A stretch of DNA of 23,343 bases, from positions 1-23,343 of the forward strand of contig JBNJDJ010000026.1 in NCBI GenBank assembly GCA_051744845.1. The letters run 5' to 3'. This DNA is from JBNJDJ01 sp051744845 (GTDB lineage: Bacteria; Bacillota; Clostridia; Peptostreptococcales; Acidaminobacteraceae). A program made the translations under genes and the position numbers. The notes beneath the pieces were generated by a model that did no database searches, had not been told where the DNA came from, and was given only the letters and a program-made list of their open reading frames with translations. Numbering within the stretch: position 1 is the stretch's first letter; every line of letters starts with the position of its first letter. This document shows, piece by piece, positions 7,605 to 15,797 of this stretch.

Positions 7605-8725
7605 TATTTACCTCCTAATATTTTTCCTTTTCTAACTTTTATTAAATTTTTTTTATTAACCTTATCCTTTAAAATATTATCTAAATGTGTAGATGTAATA
7701 ATTGTTTGTGTTTTATTAAAAATTTCTAATAATCTTTTTTGTCTATTAATATCAAGCTCAGAAAAAACATCATCTAAAAGTAAAATTGGATATTCACCAA
7801 TTTCTTCTTTTATTAAATTTATTTCTGATAATTTAATTGATAAAGCAGTAGTTCTTTGTTGTCCTTGAGAACCGTATTTATTAATATCTTTATTATTTAT
7901 TAACATAGAAAAATCGTCTCTATGAGGACCTGATAATGTATATCCTAATTTTTTTTCTCTTTTTTGATCTTTACCTAATTCATCTTTAAAATTATTTTTT
8001 ATTTCTTTTAAATTATTATTATCAAAGTTAATATTAGATAAATAATCAAGTTTTAAATTTTCATTTTTATCAGTTAATTTCATATGAATTTTTTTACTTA
8101 TTTTATTTAATCGCTTTAAAAATTTATATCTTTTAAAAATTATATAACTACCTGTATCAATTAATTGTTTACTAAAAATTTCTAAATGAGCATTAAATTT
8201 ATTATGCTCATTAGACATTTTATATTTTTTTAATAAGTTATTTCTTTGTTTTCGTATTTTTTGATATTTTATTAATTTTTTACAATATTTAGGATATAAA
8301 TTAGATAATTCTCTATTTATGAAATTTCTTCTAACACCAGGAGAACCTTTGACAAGTTCTAAATCTTCAGGGGAAAATAATACAACATTAATGTTTCCTA
8401 AAATATCTGATAATTTTTTTATTGAATTATTATTAATTTTTATTTGTTTTTTTAAATTTTTATGAATTCTATATTCTATTTTAGTTTCAATATGCTTTAA
8501 TTTAACTTCTAATTTTACATAATTAAATTCTTTATCTATTTGGATTAAATCTTTATTTTTATTAGTTCTAAAAGATTTACCAAAACAAGCAAAATAAATT
8601 GCTTCTAATAAATTAGTTTTGCCTTGAGCATTATCTCCTATTATTATATTTAATTTTTTATCTAAAGACAAATTAAGACTATTATAATTTCTAAAATCTT
8701 TTAATCTTAAGTTTTTTACATACAA
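7604..8725 (-). CDS. recF: DNA replication and repair protein RecF
   Basis: SMC-like ATPase that binds gapped DNA and helps RecOR load RecA at stalled forks. It has Walker A GDNAQGKTN near residue 31, the signature YTLSGPHRDDF and Walker B ILLLDDVFSELD. The TTG at 8725 gives the family-typical start MYVKNLRLKDFRNY (373 residues). It lies 6 bases after AGGTG, exactly the spacing seen at gyrA. The in-frame GTG at 8734 overlaps that SD and is less likely. recF is followed by gyrB with a one-base stop/start overlap and preceded by yaaA, so all three are probably cotranscribed from the dnaA or dnaN promoter. Confidence 0.96.
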   Translation of the reverse strand: MYVKNLRLKDFRNYNSLNLSLDKKLNIIIGDNAQGKTNLLEAIYFACFGKSFRTNKNKDLIQIDKEFNYVKLEVKLKHIETKIEYRIHKNLKKQIKINNNSIKKLSDILGNINVVLFSPEDLELVKGSPGVRRNFINRELSNLYPKYCKKLIKYQKIRKQRNNLLKKYKMSNEHNKFNAHLEIFSKQLIDTGSYIIFKRYKFLKRLNKISKKIHMKLTDKNENLKLDYLSNINFDNNNLKEIKNNFKDELGKDQKREKKLGYTLSGPHRDDFSMLINNKDINKYGSQGQQRTTALSIKLSEINLIKEEIGEYPILLLDDVFSELDINRQKRLLEIFNKTQTIITSTHLDNILKDKVNKKNLIKVRKGKILGGK

Positions 8726-8740
8726 TATTTTCACCTATCT

Positions 8741-8983
8741 TTATTTTTTTAAAACTTTTAAAGTTATATTGTCTTTTTCAAAATTATAATCTTGACTTAA
8801 ATCTACTTCAACTTTATCTTTAGGATAAACTTTTTTACCTCTTCTAGTTTCTATTTTATCATTATATTTAACTAATTCATTTTTTATTAAAAATTTAGCA
8901 TGTCCTCCTGTTGGTGAGATATTTGCAAATTTTAATAATTGATCTAATTTAATATAATCTGTAGTAATATAAATTTCTTTCAT
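8741..8983 (-). CDS. yaaA: S4-domain RNA-binding protein YaaA (RlbA)
   Basis: Small S4-type RNA-binding protein, 80 residues, found between dnaN and recF in most Firmicutes. The S4 core is visible as IKLDQLLKFANISPTGGHAK followed by FLIKNELVKYNDKIETRR, including the paired basic residues after the turn. In Bacillus the homologue is linked to 50S ribosome assembly; the role here is inferred from that. The ATG is preceded by AAAGGAG. It sits 15 bases after dnaN and close to recF. Confidence 0.92.
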   Translation of the reverse strand: MKEIYITTDYIKLDQLLKFANISPTGGHAKFLIKNELVKYNDKIETRRGKKVYPKDKVEVDLSQDYNFEKDNITLKVLKK

Positions 8984-8998
8984 TTTTTCTCCTTTTTT

Positions 8999-10093
8999 TT
9001 AAGATAATCTGACAGGTAAAATCATATACTTATAATTATCATCTTTTTTACCTTTTATTATTGTTGGGCTTATTTTGTTATTAAACTTCATAATTATTTT
9101 TTCACTATCAATTACTTTTAAAACATCTAATAAGTAATTTGGATTAAATCCAATAGTTAATTTTTCACCTTTATATTTTACATCTAAAGTTTCACTTAAT
9201 TTTCCTGTTTCTGCATTTGATTCAATAAATAAATTATTATTATTAATTTCAAATTTTATAGATGATTTATTATTTTTCATAGCTAACAATAAACCTCTTT
9301 CAATTGAATTTTTTAACTTTTTAGTATCAATTTCCATTTGTGAAACAAATTTATCAGGTAATATACCCTTATAATCGATAAAATCTCCTTCTAATAACCT
9401 AGAAATTATTTTTACATTATTAATATTGAAAACAATATGTTTATCAGAAAAAGATATTTTGAAAGTATCATTATCTTCTAAAATTTTAGTTAATTCTTTT
9501 AATGTTTTACTTGGTATAACTGCTCTATTATCAACTGTTTTATTAACTTTAGCTGTTTTGTGAGCTAATCTGTATCCATCAACAGCTACTAATTTTAAAA
9601 TGTTTTGTTCAATTTCAAATAAAACTCCATTAAGTATAGGTCTTGCTTCATCAGTAGATGTTGCAAATATAGTTTGTTTAATCATTGTTTTCATTAAATC
9701 TGAATTAAATGTATATTCATTTTCTTTTTTAATATCAGGTAATTCAGGATATTCTTCAGGATTATTACCCATTATATCAAATTCTATTTCTTTACATTTA
9801 ATAATTAATTGATTTTCTTTATATTTTAAACTAACAGGATGGTCAGGTAATTTTTTTATCATATCAATAAATAGTTTAGCTTTTATAACTACTGATCCTT
9901 CTTTAAATATTGTAACATCTTTTATAGTTGTTTCAATTCCTAAATTTAAATCATTTCCTATAATTTTTAATTCATCATTTTTAGCAATTAATAAAAATCC
10001 TGATAATATTTCTAAAGTAGATTTATTAGATATAGCTTTTATAGAAGTATTTAATCCATTAAGTAATTTCTGTTTTTTAATTTTTATTTGCAT
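8999..10093 (-). CDS. dnaN: DNA polymerase III beta subunit (sliding clamp)
   Basis: Ring-shaped processivity clamp, 364 residues, that tethers DNA polymerase III and other enzymes to DNA. The three tandem clamp folds are recognisable, with STDEARPILNGVLFEIE and VDGYRLAHKT in the middle domain and the family-typical C-terminal end YKYMILPVRLS. The ATG has a strong AGGAGG upstream. It is separated from dnaA by 240 bases containing five DnaA boxes, so it may be under DnaA control as well as read through from dnaA. I did not find a convincing promoter directly before it. Confidence 0.98.
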   Translation of the reverse strand: MQIKIKKQKLLNGLNTSIKAISNKSTLEILSGFLLIAKNDELKIIGNDLNLGIETTIKDVTIFKEGSVVIKAKLFIDMIKKLPDHPVSLKYKENQLIIKCKEIEFDIMGNNPEEYPELPDIKKENEYTFNSDLMKTMIKQTIFATSTDEARPILNGVLFEIEQNILKLVAVDGYRLAHKTAKVNKTVDNRAVIPSKTLKELTKILEDNDTFKISFSDKHIVFNINNVKIISRLLEGDFIDYKGILPDKFVSQMEIDTKKLKNSIERGLLLAMKNNKSSIKFEINNNNLFIESNAETGKLSETLDVKYKGEKLTIGFNPNYLLDVLKVIDSEKIIMKFNNKISPTIIKGKKDDNYKYMILPVRLS

Positions 10094-10185
10094 GTTGATA
10101 ACCTCCTTGAATTTTAAATTTTACTTTTTCATATATAATAAAAAAATATACTTAAGAATAATAATAGTAATAGAGAGTGTTGATA

Positions 10186-10322
10186 TGTGGAAAAGTATAA
10201 AAGATATTGAAATTTGAATAAAAACCAATGTTATTAACATGTGGATAAAAAGGACATCAATAGAAACTTATCCACAGTCTAAAAATTAAAGTTATCCACA
10301 TAAACTTATTAAGTTATCCACT
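10186..10322. other. Origin segment between dnaA and dnaN (DnaA-box cluster)
   Basis: Five DnaA boxes lie in 137 bases: TGTGGAAAA (10186-10194, minus), TGTGGATAA (10240-10248, minus), TTATCCACA (10268-10276, plus), TTATCCACA (10292-10300, plus) and TTATCCACT (10314-10322, plus, one mismatch). The two groups face each other around an AT-rich centre. This matches the downstream half of the bipartite Bacillus-type oriC. Confidence 0.85.
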
Positions 10323-10333
10323 AAAAATTGTTA

Positions 10334-11686
10334 TTATTTTTTTTGTATGATTCTAATTAACTCTTCTATCTTATTATTAAAAGATTCATCGTCATTTCTT
10401 AAATCATGAATTTTATCTTTTGCATGTATAACTGTTGTATGGTCTCTACCACCAAATTTTTCACCAATCTTAGGTAAAGATAGATCTGTAAGTTCTCTAC
10501 TTAAATACATAGCAATTTGTCTTGGAAAAGAAATATCTCTAGCTCGTCTTCTTGAAATCATTTCTTTAATATCTAAATCATATTTTTTAGATATAACTCT
10601 TTTAATTAAATCAACAGTTATTTTTTTAGGTTTATTATCTGAAATTATATCTTTTAAAGCCTCATTAGATAAATCGACTGATATTTTTTTATTTGTTAAA
10701 GAAGAATAAGCTACGACTCTATTTAAAGCACCTTCTAATTCTCTAATATTAGATTTTATTTTAGTTGCTATAAATTCAAATACTCCACCTGGAATATCTA
10801 AATTATCTCTTTCGGCTTTTTTTCTTAAAATAGCAATACGTGTTTCATAATCAGGAGCTTGAATATCAGTTATAAGTCCCCATTCAAATCTAGACCTTAA
10901 TCTAGCTTCAAGTGTAGGAATTTCTTTAGGTGTTCTATCTGATGATAGTACAATTTGTTTGTTTGCTTCATGTAAAGCATTAAATGTATGGAAAAATTCT
11001 TCTTGAGTTCTTTCTTTTCCAGCTATAAATTGTATGTCATCTACTAATAAAATATCAGCATCTCTATATTTATTTCTAAATTCTACATTTTTATCATCTT
11101 TAATAGAATTAATTAACTCATTAGTAAATTTTTCACTAGATACATAAATAACATTCGAGTTAGGATTATGTTCTTTTATAAAGTGGCCAATTGCTTGCAT
11201 TAAATGGGTTTTTCCTAAACCAACACCACCATATATAAATAAAGGATTATAAGCGTTAGCAGGAGATTCTGCTACAGCAAGTGAAGCAGCATGTGCGAAT
11301 CTATTTGATGCTCCTATAACAAATTCTTTAAATACATATCTTGGATTTAAATTTGATTCAGTTGTAATCTTTTTATTTTGATTTTCTTGTTCATTAGCTT
11401 TTTCTTGTTTTATTTCATCTTGTATTGAATCTACTTCTTCAGGAGTTATAATAACTATATTATATTCCTTTTTAGCAGCTTGTTTAACTGCATTTTTAAT
11501 TAAAACAATATATCGGTCTTCTAGAATTTGTTTGTTAAAGTCAGTTGGTGTCGATAAAATAAGATCTTCGTTGTTTATTTGAATTGGTTTTATTGAACCT
11601 AACCAAGTATTAAAGCTGACTTCAGTTAATTCCGATTTAATTAATTTTAATGATTCCTCCCAGATTTGGTCTAAATTATTTGACAT
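10334..11686 (-). CDS. dnaA: Chromosomal replication initiator DnaA
   Basis: AAA+ initiator that binds DnaA boxes and melts oriC. 450 residues from the chosen start. Domain I (1-80) opens SNNLDQIWEESLKLIK; a short Gln/Glu/Lys-rich domain II spans about 85-112. AAA+ domain III has Walker A GGVGLGKT (153-160) and Walker B LLVDDIQF (213-220). Domain IV ends in the helix-turn-helix signature GGRDHTTVIHA (about 412-422). I use the ATG at 11686 because the upstream in-frame ATG at 11698 is part of the SD itself (ATGGAGGTACTTATG). It is the first gene leftward from the origin and probably autoregulated through DnaA boxes in its promoter region. Confidence 0.98.
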   Translation of the reverse strand: MSNNLDQIWEESLKLIKSELTEVSFNTWLGSIKPIQINNEDLILSTPTDFNKQILEDRYIVLIKNAVKQAAKKEYNIVIITPEEVDSIQDEIKQEKANEQENQNKKITTESNLNPRYVFKEFVIGASNRFAHAASLAVAESPANAYNPLFIYGGVGLGKTHLMQAIGHFIKEHNPNSNVIYVSSEKFTNELINSIKDDKNVEFRNKYRDADILLVDDIQFIAGKERTQEEFFHTFNALHEANKQIVLSSDRTPKEIPTLEARLRSRFEWGLITDIQAPDYETRIAILRKKAERDNLDIPGGVFEFIATKIKSNIRELEGALNRVVAYSSLTNKKISVDLSNEALKDIISDNKPKKITVDLIKRVISKKYDLDIKEMISRRRARDISFPRQIAMYLSRELTDLSLPKIGEKFGGRDHTTVIHAKDKIHDLRNDDESFNNKIEELIRIIQKK

Positions 11687-11715
11687 AAGTACCTCCATAA
11701 ATTAGTTATAAACAA

Positions 11716-11744
11716 ATTATCAACAAAAATAGATAATGTTCCAA
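11716..11744 (-). promoter_or_regulatory. Candidate dnaA promoter overlapping a DnaA-box variant
   Basis: Minus-strand TTGGAA (11739-11744), a 17-base spacer and GATAAT (11716-11721), 30 bases before the dnaA ATG. A DnaA-box variant TTATCAACA (11717-11725) overlaps the -10, which would allow autorepression. The box assignment is by eye. Confidence 0.45.
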
Positions 11745-12115
11745 ATATTTTTCGTATAATAATTATTAAATTTTAGAAAATTTTTCATGTGGATAATATG
11801 TTAATAAGTAAAAAATAAACAAAAAAATAAGTTATCCACAGCCGTGTTAATAAAAAGCATCAAGTTTTACACTCCTAAAATTAGCGGGATAATAACATGT
11901 ATGTTGATAACTTATTAGATTTTAAACTTATTTATCCACAATAGCAATTATGTTTTAATTTGTTCAATAAGATATCCACAGTTGTTGACTAAATAATATG
12001 ATATCAGAAAAAAAATATTTTGGCAATAGTTATCCACAATTTTAACAGATTGTTGATAAAACTGTTGTTAACTTTTATTTTTTAATAATTTAAGATAATA
12101 TATTATAAATTAATC
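11717..12115. other. oriC: Origin of replication, main segment (DnaA boxes and AT-rich unwinding region)
   Basis: This gene-free stretch separates the leftward and rightward gene sets. It contains canonical DnaA boxes TGTGGATAA (11788-11796, minus), TTATCCACA (11832-11840, 11932-11940 and 12030-12038, plus). Variants are TTATCAACA (11717-11725), TGTTGATAA (11902-11910 and 12051-12059) and ATATCCACA (11972-11980). Bases 12060-12115, next to the last boxes, are almost pure A/T and are the best candidate for the unwinding element; I did not resolve a DnaA-trio. No gene, and in particular no rpmH, lies here. Confidence 0.9.
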
Positions 12116-12168
12116 AACATATAAAAATTTATATTGATTTAATAATCAATTTTGAAATCTAAGCTCAC

Positions 12169-12197
12169 TTGACATTTTTTTTTTAAAAATGTATAAT
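12169..12197 (+). promoter_or_regulatory. Consensus sigma-A promoter of rnpA-yidD-yidC-jag
   Basis: Perfect TTGACA (12169-12174), 17-base spacer and perfect TATAAT (12192-12197). The start should fall near 12204, leaving only about 20 bases before the rnpA ATG, which hold a strong AGGAGGA (12214-12220). In most bacteria this promoter position serves rpmH first; here it leads straight into rnpA. Confidence 0.85.
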
Positions 12198-12223
12198 AAA
12201 TTTTGATATAATTAGGAGGAGTA

Positions 12224-12556
12224 ATGTTACCTACTAGTATAAAGAAAAATAAGGAATTTAAATCAGTTTATAGTAATGGTAAGAAAATTGTTTCAAAATC
12301 ATTTATCTTTTATTATTTAAAAAATAATAAGAAATATGATAGAATTGGATTTACAGTAAGTAAAAAAGTTGGGAATAGTGTAGAACGTAATAGAATTAGG
12401 AGAAGGTTAAAAGCAATATTTAGACAAGATTATTTAGAAACGCAGAAAGGTTATGATTTAGTTATTGTAGCTAGAACAAAAATTAAATATATTAATTATA
12501 AAAGGTTAAGAAATGATTTTTTAAAAGTTAATAAAAAATTCAGGAGAAGAATATGA
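12224..12556 (+). CDS. rnpA: Ribonuclease P protein component
   Basis: Basic protein subunit of RNase P, which removes 5' leaders from pre-tRNAs together with the rnpB RNA (not in this window). The 110-residue protein has the RNR signature SVERNRIRRRLK (52-63) and the N-terminal IKKNKEFKSVY, usual for the family. The start is fixed by AGGAGGA directly upstream. The end overlaps yidD as ATGA. It is the first gene rightward of oriC and has an unusually strong promoter of its own, because rpmH, normally just upstream, is absent. Confidence 0.96.
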   Translation: MLPTSIKKNKEFKSVYSNGKKIVSKSFIFYYLKNNKKYDRIGFTVSKKVGNSVERNRIRRRLKAIFRQDYLETQKGYDLVIVARTKIKYINYKRLRNDFLKVNKKFRRRI

Positions 12557-12765
12557 AAAAAATATTAATATTTTTAATTGAAATTTATAGAAAATATATT
12601 TCTGCTTTAAAAAGTCAACCAACTTGTAGATTTTATCCGACATGTTCTAAATATTCGTTAGAAGCTGTAAAAAAATATGGAGCAATAAAAGGAAGTTTTA
12701 TAAGTTTAAAAAGAATTTTAAGGTGTCATCCTTTTAATAAGGGTGGCTATGATCCATTAGAATAA
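12553..12765 (+). CDS. yidD: Membrane protein insertion efficiency factor YidD
   Basis: Small membrane-associated protein of 70 residues that assists YidC-dependent insertion. It has the family pattern with Cys25 and Cys31 in CRFYPTCSKYSLEAV, RILRCHPFNKGGYDPL near the C-terminus (Cys58), and an N-terminal amphipathic or hydrophobic helix (ILIFLIEIYRKYIS). The ATG overlaps the rnpA stop by four bases (ATGA), with AGGAG inside rnpA, so translation is coupled. yidC follows 13 bases later. Confidence 0.95.
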   Translation: MKKILIFLIEIYRKYISALKSQPTCRFYPTCSKYSLEAVKKYGAIKGSFISLKRILRCHPFNKGGYDPLE

Positions 12766-12778
12766 CAGGAGGAAATTA

Positions 12779-13480
12779 ATGTATTTTTTAGCAAAATTTA
12801 TAGGTCCGGCATTAGGAAGTTTATATCATTTAGTTGGTAATTATGCATTTGCGATTATATTATTTACTATATTGATGAAATTGTTTTTATTACCTTTGTC
12901 TATTAAGCAAATTAAATCGACAAAAAAAATGAGTGAATTACAACCCAAATTAAAAAAGTTACAAGAGCAATATAAAAATGATAAAGAAACTTTAAATAAA
13001 AAAACAATGGAACTTTATCAAAAAAATGGTGCTAATCCTTTATCAGGATGTTTACCACTTTTAGTACAAATGCCAATTTTATTTGGTTTATTAGGATCTT
13101 TAAGAGAACCTGCAACATATGTATTTGTCGATAATCCTGAAGCTGCAAGAATAGCTACTGAAGCTGGATTTTTATGGCTTAAAAATTTAACTGATCCAGA
13201 TTTATTAGGAAACGTTATATCTAGTGGTCCTGATTGGTTACTTGCTTTACCTGGAATATTTCCTATTATTTCAGCAGCGTCAACTTATATACAAATGAAT
13301 GTTATGAATAGTAGCCCACAACAAGGTAATAATATGAAAGCTTTTGCAATGGTTATGCCTTTAATGATTTTATGGATGGGAGCTAAGTTTTCAGCTGGAT
13401 TAATTTTATATTGGACAGTTAGTAATTTATTCCAAATTGGTCAACAATATTTAATTCCTAAACTAATTGAGGAGGATTAA
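12779..13480 (+). CDS. yidC: Membrane protein insertase YidC/OxaA (SpoIIIJ type)
   Basis: Inserts small membrane proteins, alone or with Sec, and supports their folding. At 233 residues it is the short Gram-positive form and lacks the large extracytoplasmic domain. Hydrophobic segments lie at about 22-42, 84-105, 168-188 and 193-221, with the cytoplasmic coiled hairpin KMSELQPKLKKLQEQYK (49-65). NPLSGCLPLLVQMPILFGL is a strong family match. No lipobox is seen, unlike Bacillus SpoIIIJ. The groove residue that is Arg in Bacillus (ILVRLLILP) is Lys34 here (ILMKLFLLP), keeping the positive charge. It lies between yidD and jag. Confidence 0.96.
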   Translation: MYFLAKFIGPALGSLYHLVGNYAFAIILFTILMKLFLLPLSIKQIKSTKKMSELQPKLKKLQEQYKNDKETLNKKTMELYQKNGANPLSGCLPLLVQMPILFGLLGSLREPATYVFVDNPEAARIATEAGFLWLKNLTDPDLLGNVISSGPDWLLALPGIFPIISAASTYIQMNVMNSSPQQGNNMKAFAMVMPLMILWMGAKFSAGLILYWTVSNLFQIGQQYLIPKLIEED

Positions 13481-13483
13481 TAA

Positions 13484-14320
13484 ATGGATAGTGTTAAAAC
13501 AACTGGAAAAACAAAAGAAGAAGCAATACGATATGCTTTAGCTCGATTAGGGGTTAATAGAGAAGATGTAGAAATTGAAATTTTACAAGAACCTAAAAAA
13601 GGATTTTTAGGTCTTGGCTCAAAAGAAGCAATTATAAAAGCTTTTAAAAAAGAAACCGATAATTCAATTGATGAAAAAATAATAGATATTGAAAAGACAA
13701 AAGAAAAATTAGATATAAAAAAATCAGATGAAAAAGTTGAAAAAAAGAAAGATTCAAATAATAATAAATCAAAAGAAAAACAAAAAGATAAAAAGAAAAA
13801 TAAAGTTAATGAATCTAAAAAACTTAATAAGTCTGAAAAAGAAACTGAAGATGTATCAGTTATAGATGAAGCAAAAGATTTTTTAAACAATATGCTTATT
13901 GAAATTGGTATTGATGCTAATTTAAATGCAAGTTTAGATGAAGAAAATCTATATATTGATATTGAAGGTAATGATATGGCATTAGTTATTGGTAGAAGAG
14001 GACAAACTCTAGATTCTTTACAGTATTTAACATCTTTGGCTATTAATAGAGGAAAAAATGATTATACAAGAATTTTATTAGATGCAGAAAATTATAGGGA
14101 TAAAAGAAAGAAAACATTACAAAATTTAGCAAGACGACTTGCTAAAAAGGCTAAAAAGAAAAAGAGAGATGTTGTATTAGAACCTATGAATCCTTATGAA
14201 AGAAGAATAATTCATTCAACTTTACAAGGAGTTTTTGGAATTAATACTAAATCAAAAGGCAAAGATCCTTATAGAAAAGTTGTTATTTGTTATACTCAAA
14301 ACTTTAATAAAAATAATTAA
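13484..14320 (+). CDS. jag: RNA-binding protein Jag / KhpB (SpoIIIJ-associated)
   Basis: RNA-binding protein, 278 residues, cotranscribed with yidC; homologues (KhpB/EloR) form a complex with KhpA and affect cell elongation. Domains: Jag_N (1-52, with EPKKGFLGLGSKEAII), a Lys/Glu/Asn-rich low-complexity linker (about 55-125), a KH domain with GRRG loop (VIGRRGQTLDSLQYL, 168-182), and a C-terminal R3H domain (about 212-275, MNPYERRIIHSTLQ). The start is 3 bases after yidC with GAGGAGG inside the yidC end. It is the last gene of the rnpA operon; a strong terminator follows. Confidence 0.95.
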   Translation: MDSVKTTGKTKEEAIRYALARLGVNREDVEIEILQEPKKGFLGLGSKEAIIKAFKKETDNSIDEKIIDIEKTKEKLDIKKSDEKVEKKKDSNNNKSKEKQKDKKKNKVNESKKLNKSEKETEDVSVIDEAKDFLNNMLIEIGIDANLNASLDEENLYIDIEGNDMALVIGRRGQTLDSLQYLTSLAINRGKNDYTRILLDAENYRDKRKKTLQNLARRLAKKAKKKKRDVVLEPMNPYERRIIHSTLQGVFGINTKSKGKDPYRKVVICYTQNFNKNN

Positions 14321-14334
14321 TATATTAATCAATC

Positions 14335-14389
14335 AAATAGTCAATTTTACCTTATTATATATATTAAGGAATATTGACTATTTTCTTTT
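14335..14389 (+). terminator. Intrinsic terminator after jag
   Basis: Long hairpin with outer arms AAATAGTCAAT (14335-14345) and ATTGACTATTT (14373-14383) and an inner CCTTA/TAAGG pair, followed by a T-rich tract to 14389. It closes the rnpA-yidD-yidC-jag unit before mnmE. Confidence 0.85.
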
Positions 14390-14415
14390 AAAAAAAAGAT
14401 AGAAACGAGGTGTTT

Positions 14416-15786
14416 ATGGAAGATACAATTGCTGCTATATCAACTCCTAGAGGAGAAGGTGCAATTAGTATAGTTCGATTAAGTGGACCTAAAGCTTTTG
14501 AAATAGTAAAAAGTATATTTAGACCTAAAAATAAAAATTTAGAAAAATTTGAAGATAAAAAGCTTATATATGGAGATATTTTAAAGGATAAAAAAATTAT
14601 AGACGAAGTACTAATAAGTTTTATGTATAAACCTAATACATATACTAAACAAGATTTAGTAGAAATAAATTGTCATGGAGGCTCAGTACCTGTACGCCAA
14701 GTTTTAAATTTAGTTTTACAAAATGGTGCAAGAATGGCTGAAGCTGGTGAATTTACTAAAAGAGCTTTTTTAAATGGGAGATTAGATTTATCACAAGCTG
14801 AATCTGTAATGGATTTAATAAGTTCAAAAACTCCAAAAGGATTTGAAGTAGCTTATAATCAATTAGATGGATATTTATCAAAAAAAATAAATAAATTAAG
14901 AAAAATTTTAGAAGAATTAATGGCTAAGATTGAAGTTGGAATAGATTATCCTGAAGCTGATATTAAAGAAATTACTTATAAGGAAATAATTGAAAAATTA
15001 CAAATAGTCGAAAATAATATTGATGATTTATTAAAAGATTCTGATACAGGAAAAATAATAAGAGAAGGTTTATCTACAGTTATTGTAGGAAAACCGAATG
15101 TTGGAAAATCTTCTTTATTAAATGCTCTTTTAAAAGAAGCTAAGGCTATTGTTACAAATATTCCAGGAACTACTAGAGATGTTATAGAAGAATATATAAA
15201 TGTTAATGGTATTCCATTAAAAATAATAGATACTGCTGGTATAAGAAAAACAGAAAATGAAATTGAAAAAATAGGTGTAGAAAAATCCAAAGAGTTTTTT
15301 AATAAAGCAGATTTAGTTATTTTAGTTTTAAATAACAATCAAAAATTATCTGATGAAGATAGAGAAATAATTGAAAAAACGACAGACAAAAAAGTAATAG
15401 TTGTTATTAATAAAATAGATTTAGAAGATAATTTAAATTTAGATAATGTTAGAAATCTTTTAGAAGATAAAAAAATTATAAAAACATCTATAATTAATGA
15501 AAAAGGTGTTAAATTACTAGAAGATGAAATTGCTAAAATGGTTTACAATGGAGATATAAAAACTAATAATAATGATTTTATAACTAATATTAGGCATATA
15601 AACAGTTTAGAAAAAGCTTTAACTAGTGCTAAAGAGGCAATCATTGCTACAAAAAGTAAATTAGGATATGATTTTATTGAAATAGATATTAAACAGACAT
15701 ATGAATATTTAGGTGAGATTACTGGTGAGTCTTTAGATGAAGATATTATCGATAGTATATTTGATAATTTTTGTTTAGGTAAATAA
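14416..15786 (+). CDS. mnmE: tRNA uridine-5-carboxymethylaminomethyl modification GTPase MnmE
   Basis: Together with MnmG it makes the (c)mnm5 modification at wobble U34 of several tRNAs, using GTP and a folate donor. 456 residues: N-terminal folate-binding domain (IAAISTPRGEGAISIVRLSG), helical domain, inserted G domain with P-loop GKPNVGKS (225-232), DTAGIR (272-277) and NKID, and the C-terminal FCLGK with the conserved cysteine. I use the ATG at 14416; the GTG at 14410 overlaps the SD GAGG (14407-14410). No promoter was obvious between the jag terminator and this start. mnmG follows after 11 bases, so the partners are made together. Confidence 0.97.
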   Translation: MEDTIAAISTPRGEGAISIVRLSGPKAFEIVKSIFRPKNKNLEKFEDKKLIYGDILKDKKIIDEVLISFMYKPNTYTKQDLVEINCHGGSVPVRQVLNLVLQNGARMAEAGEFTKRAFLNGRLDLSQAESVMDLISSKTPKGFEVAYNQLDGYLSKKINKLRKILEELMAKIEVGIDYPEADIKEITYKEIIEKLQIVENNIDDLLKDSDTGKIIREGLSTVIVGKPNVGKSSLLNALLKEAKAIVTNIPGTTRDVIEEYINVNGIPLKIIDTAGIRKTENEIEKIGVEKSKEFFNKADLVILVLNNNQKLSDEDREIIEKTTDKKVIVVINKIDLEDNLNLDNVRNLLEDKKIIKTSIINEKGVKLLEDEIAKMVYNGDIKTNNNDFITNIRHINSLEKALTSAKEAIIATKSKLGYDFIEIDIKQTYEYLGEITGESLDEDIIDSIFDNFCLGK

Positions 15787-15797
15787 TAGGAGGAAAA

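Noticed and set aside
13477..13890. Minus-strand Ser/Phe-rich open frame opposite the start of jag
   Set aside because: Complement of the Lys/Glu-rich Jag linker; the Ser/Phe repeats are a by-product of that, and all neighbours are on the plus strand.
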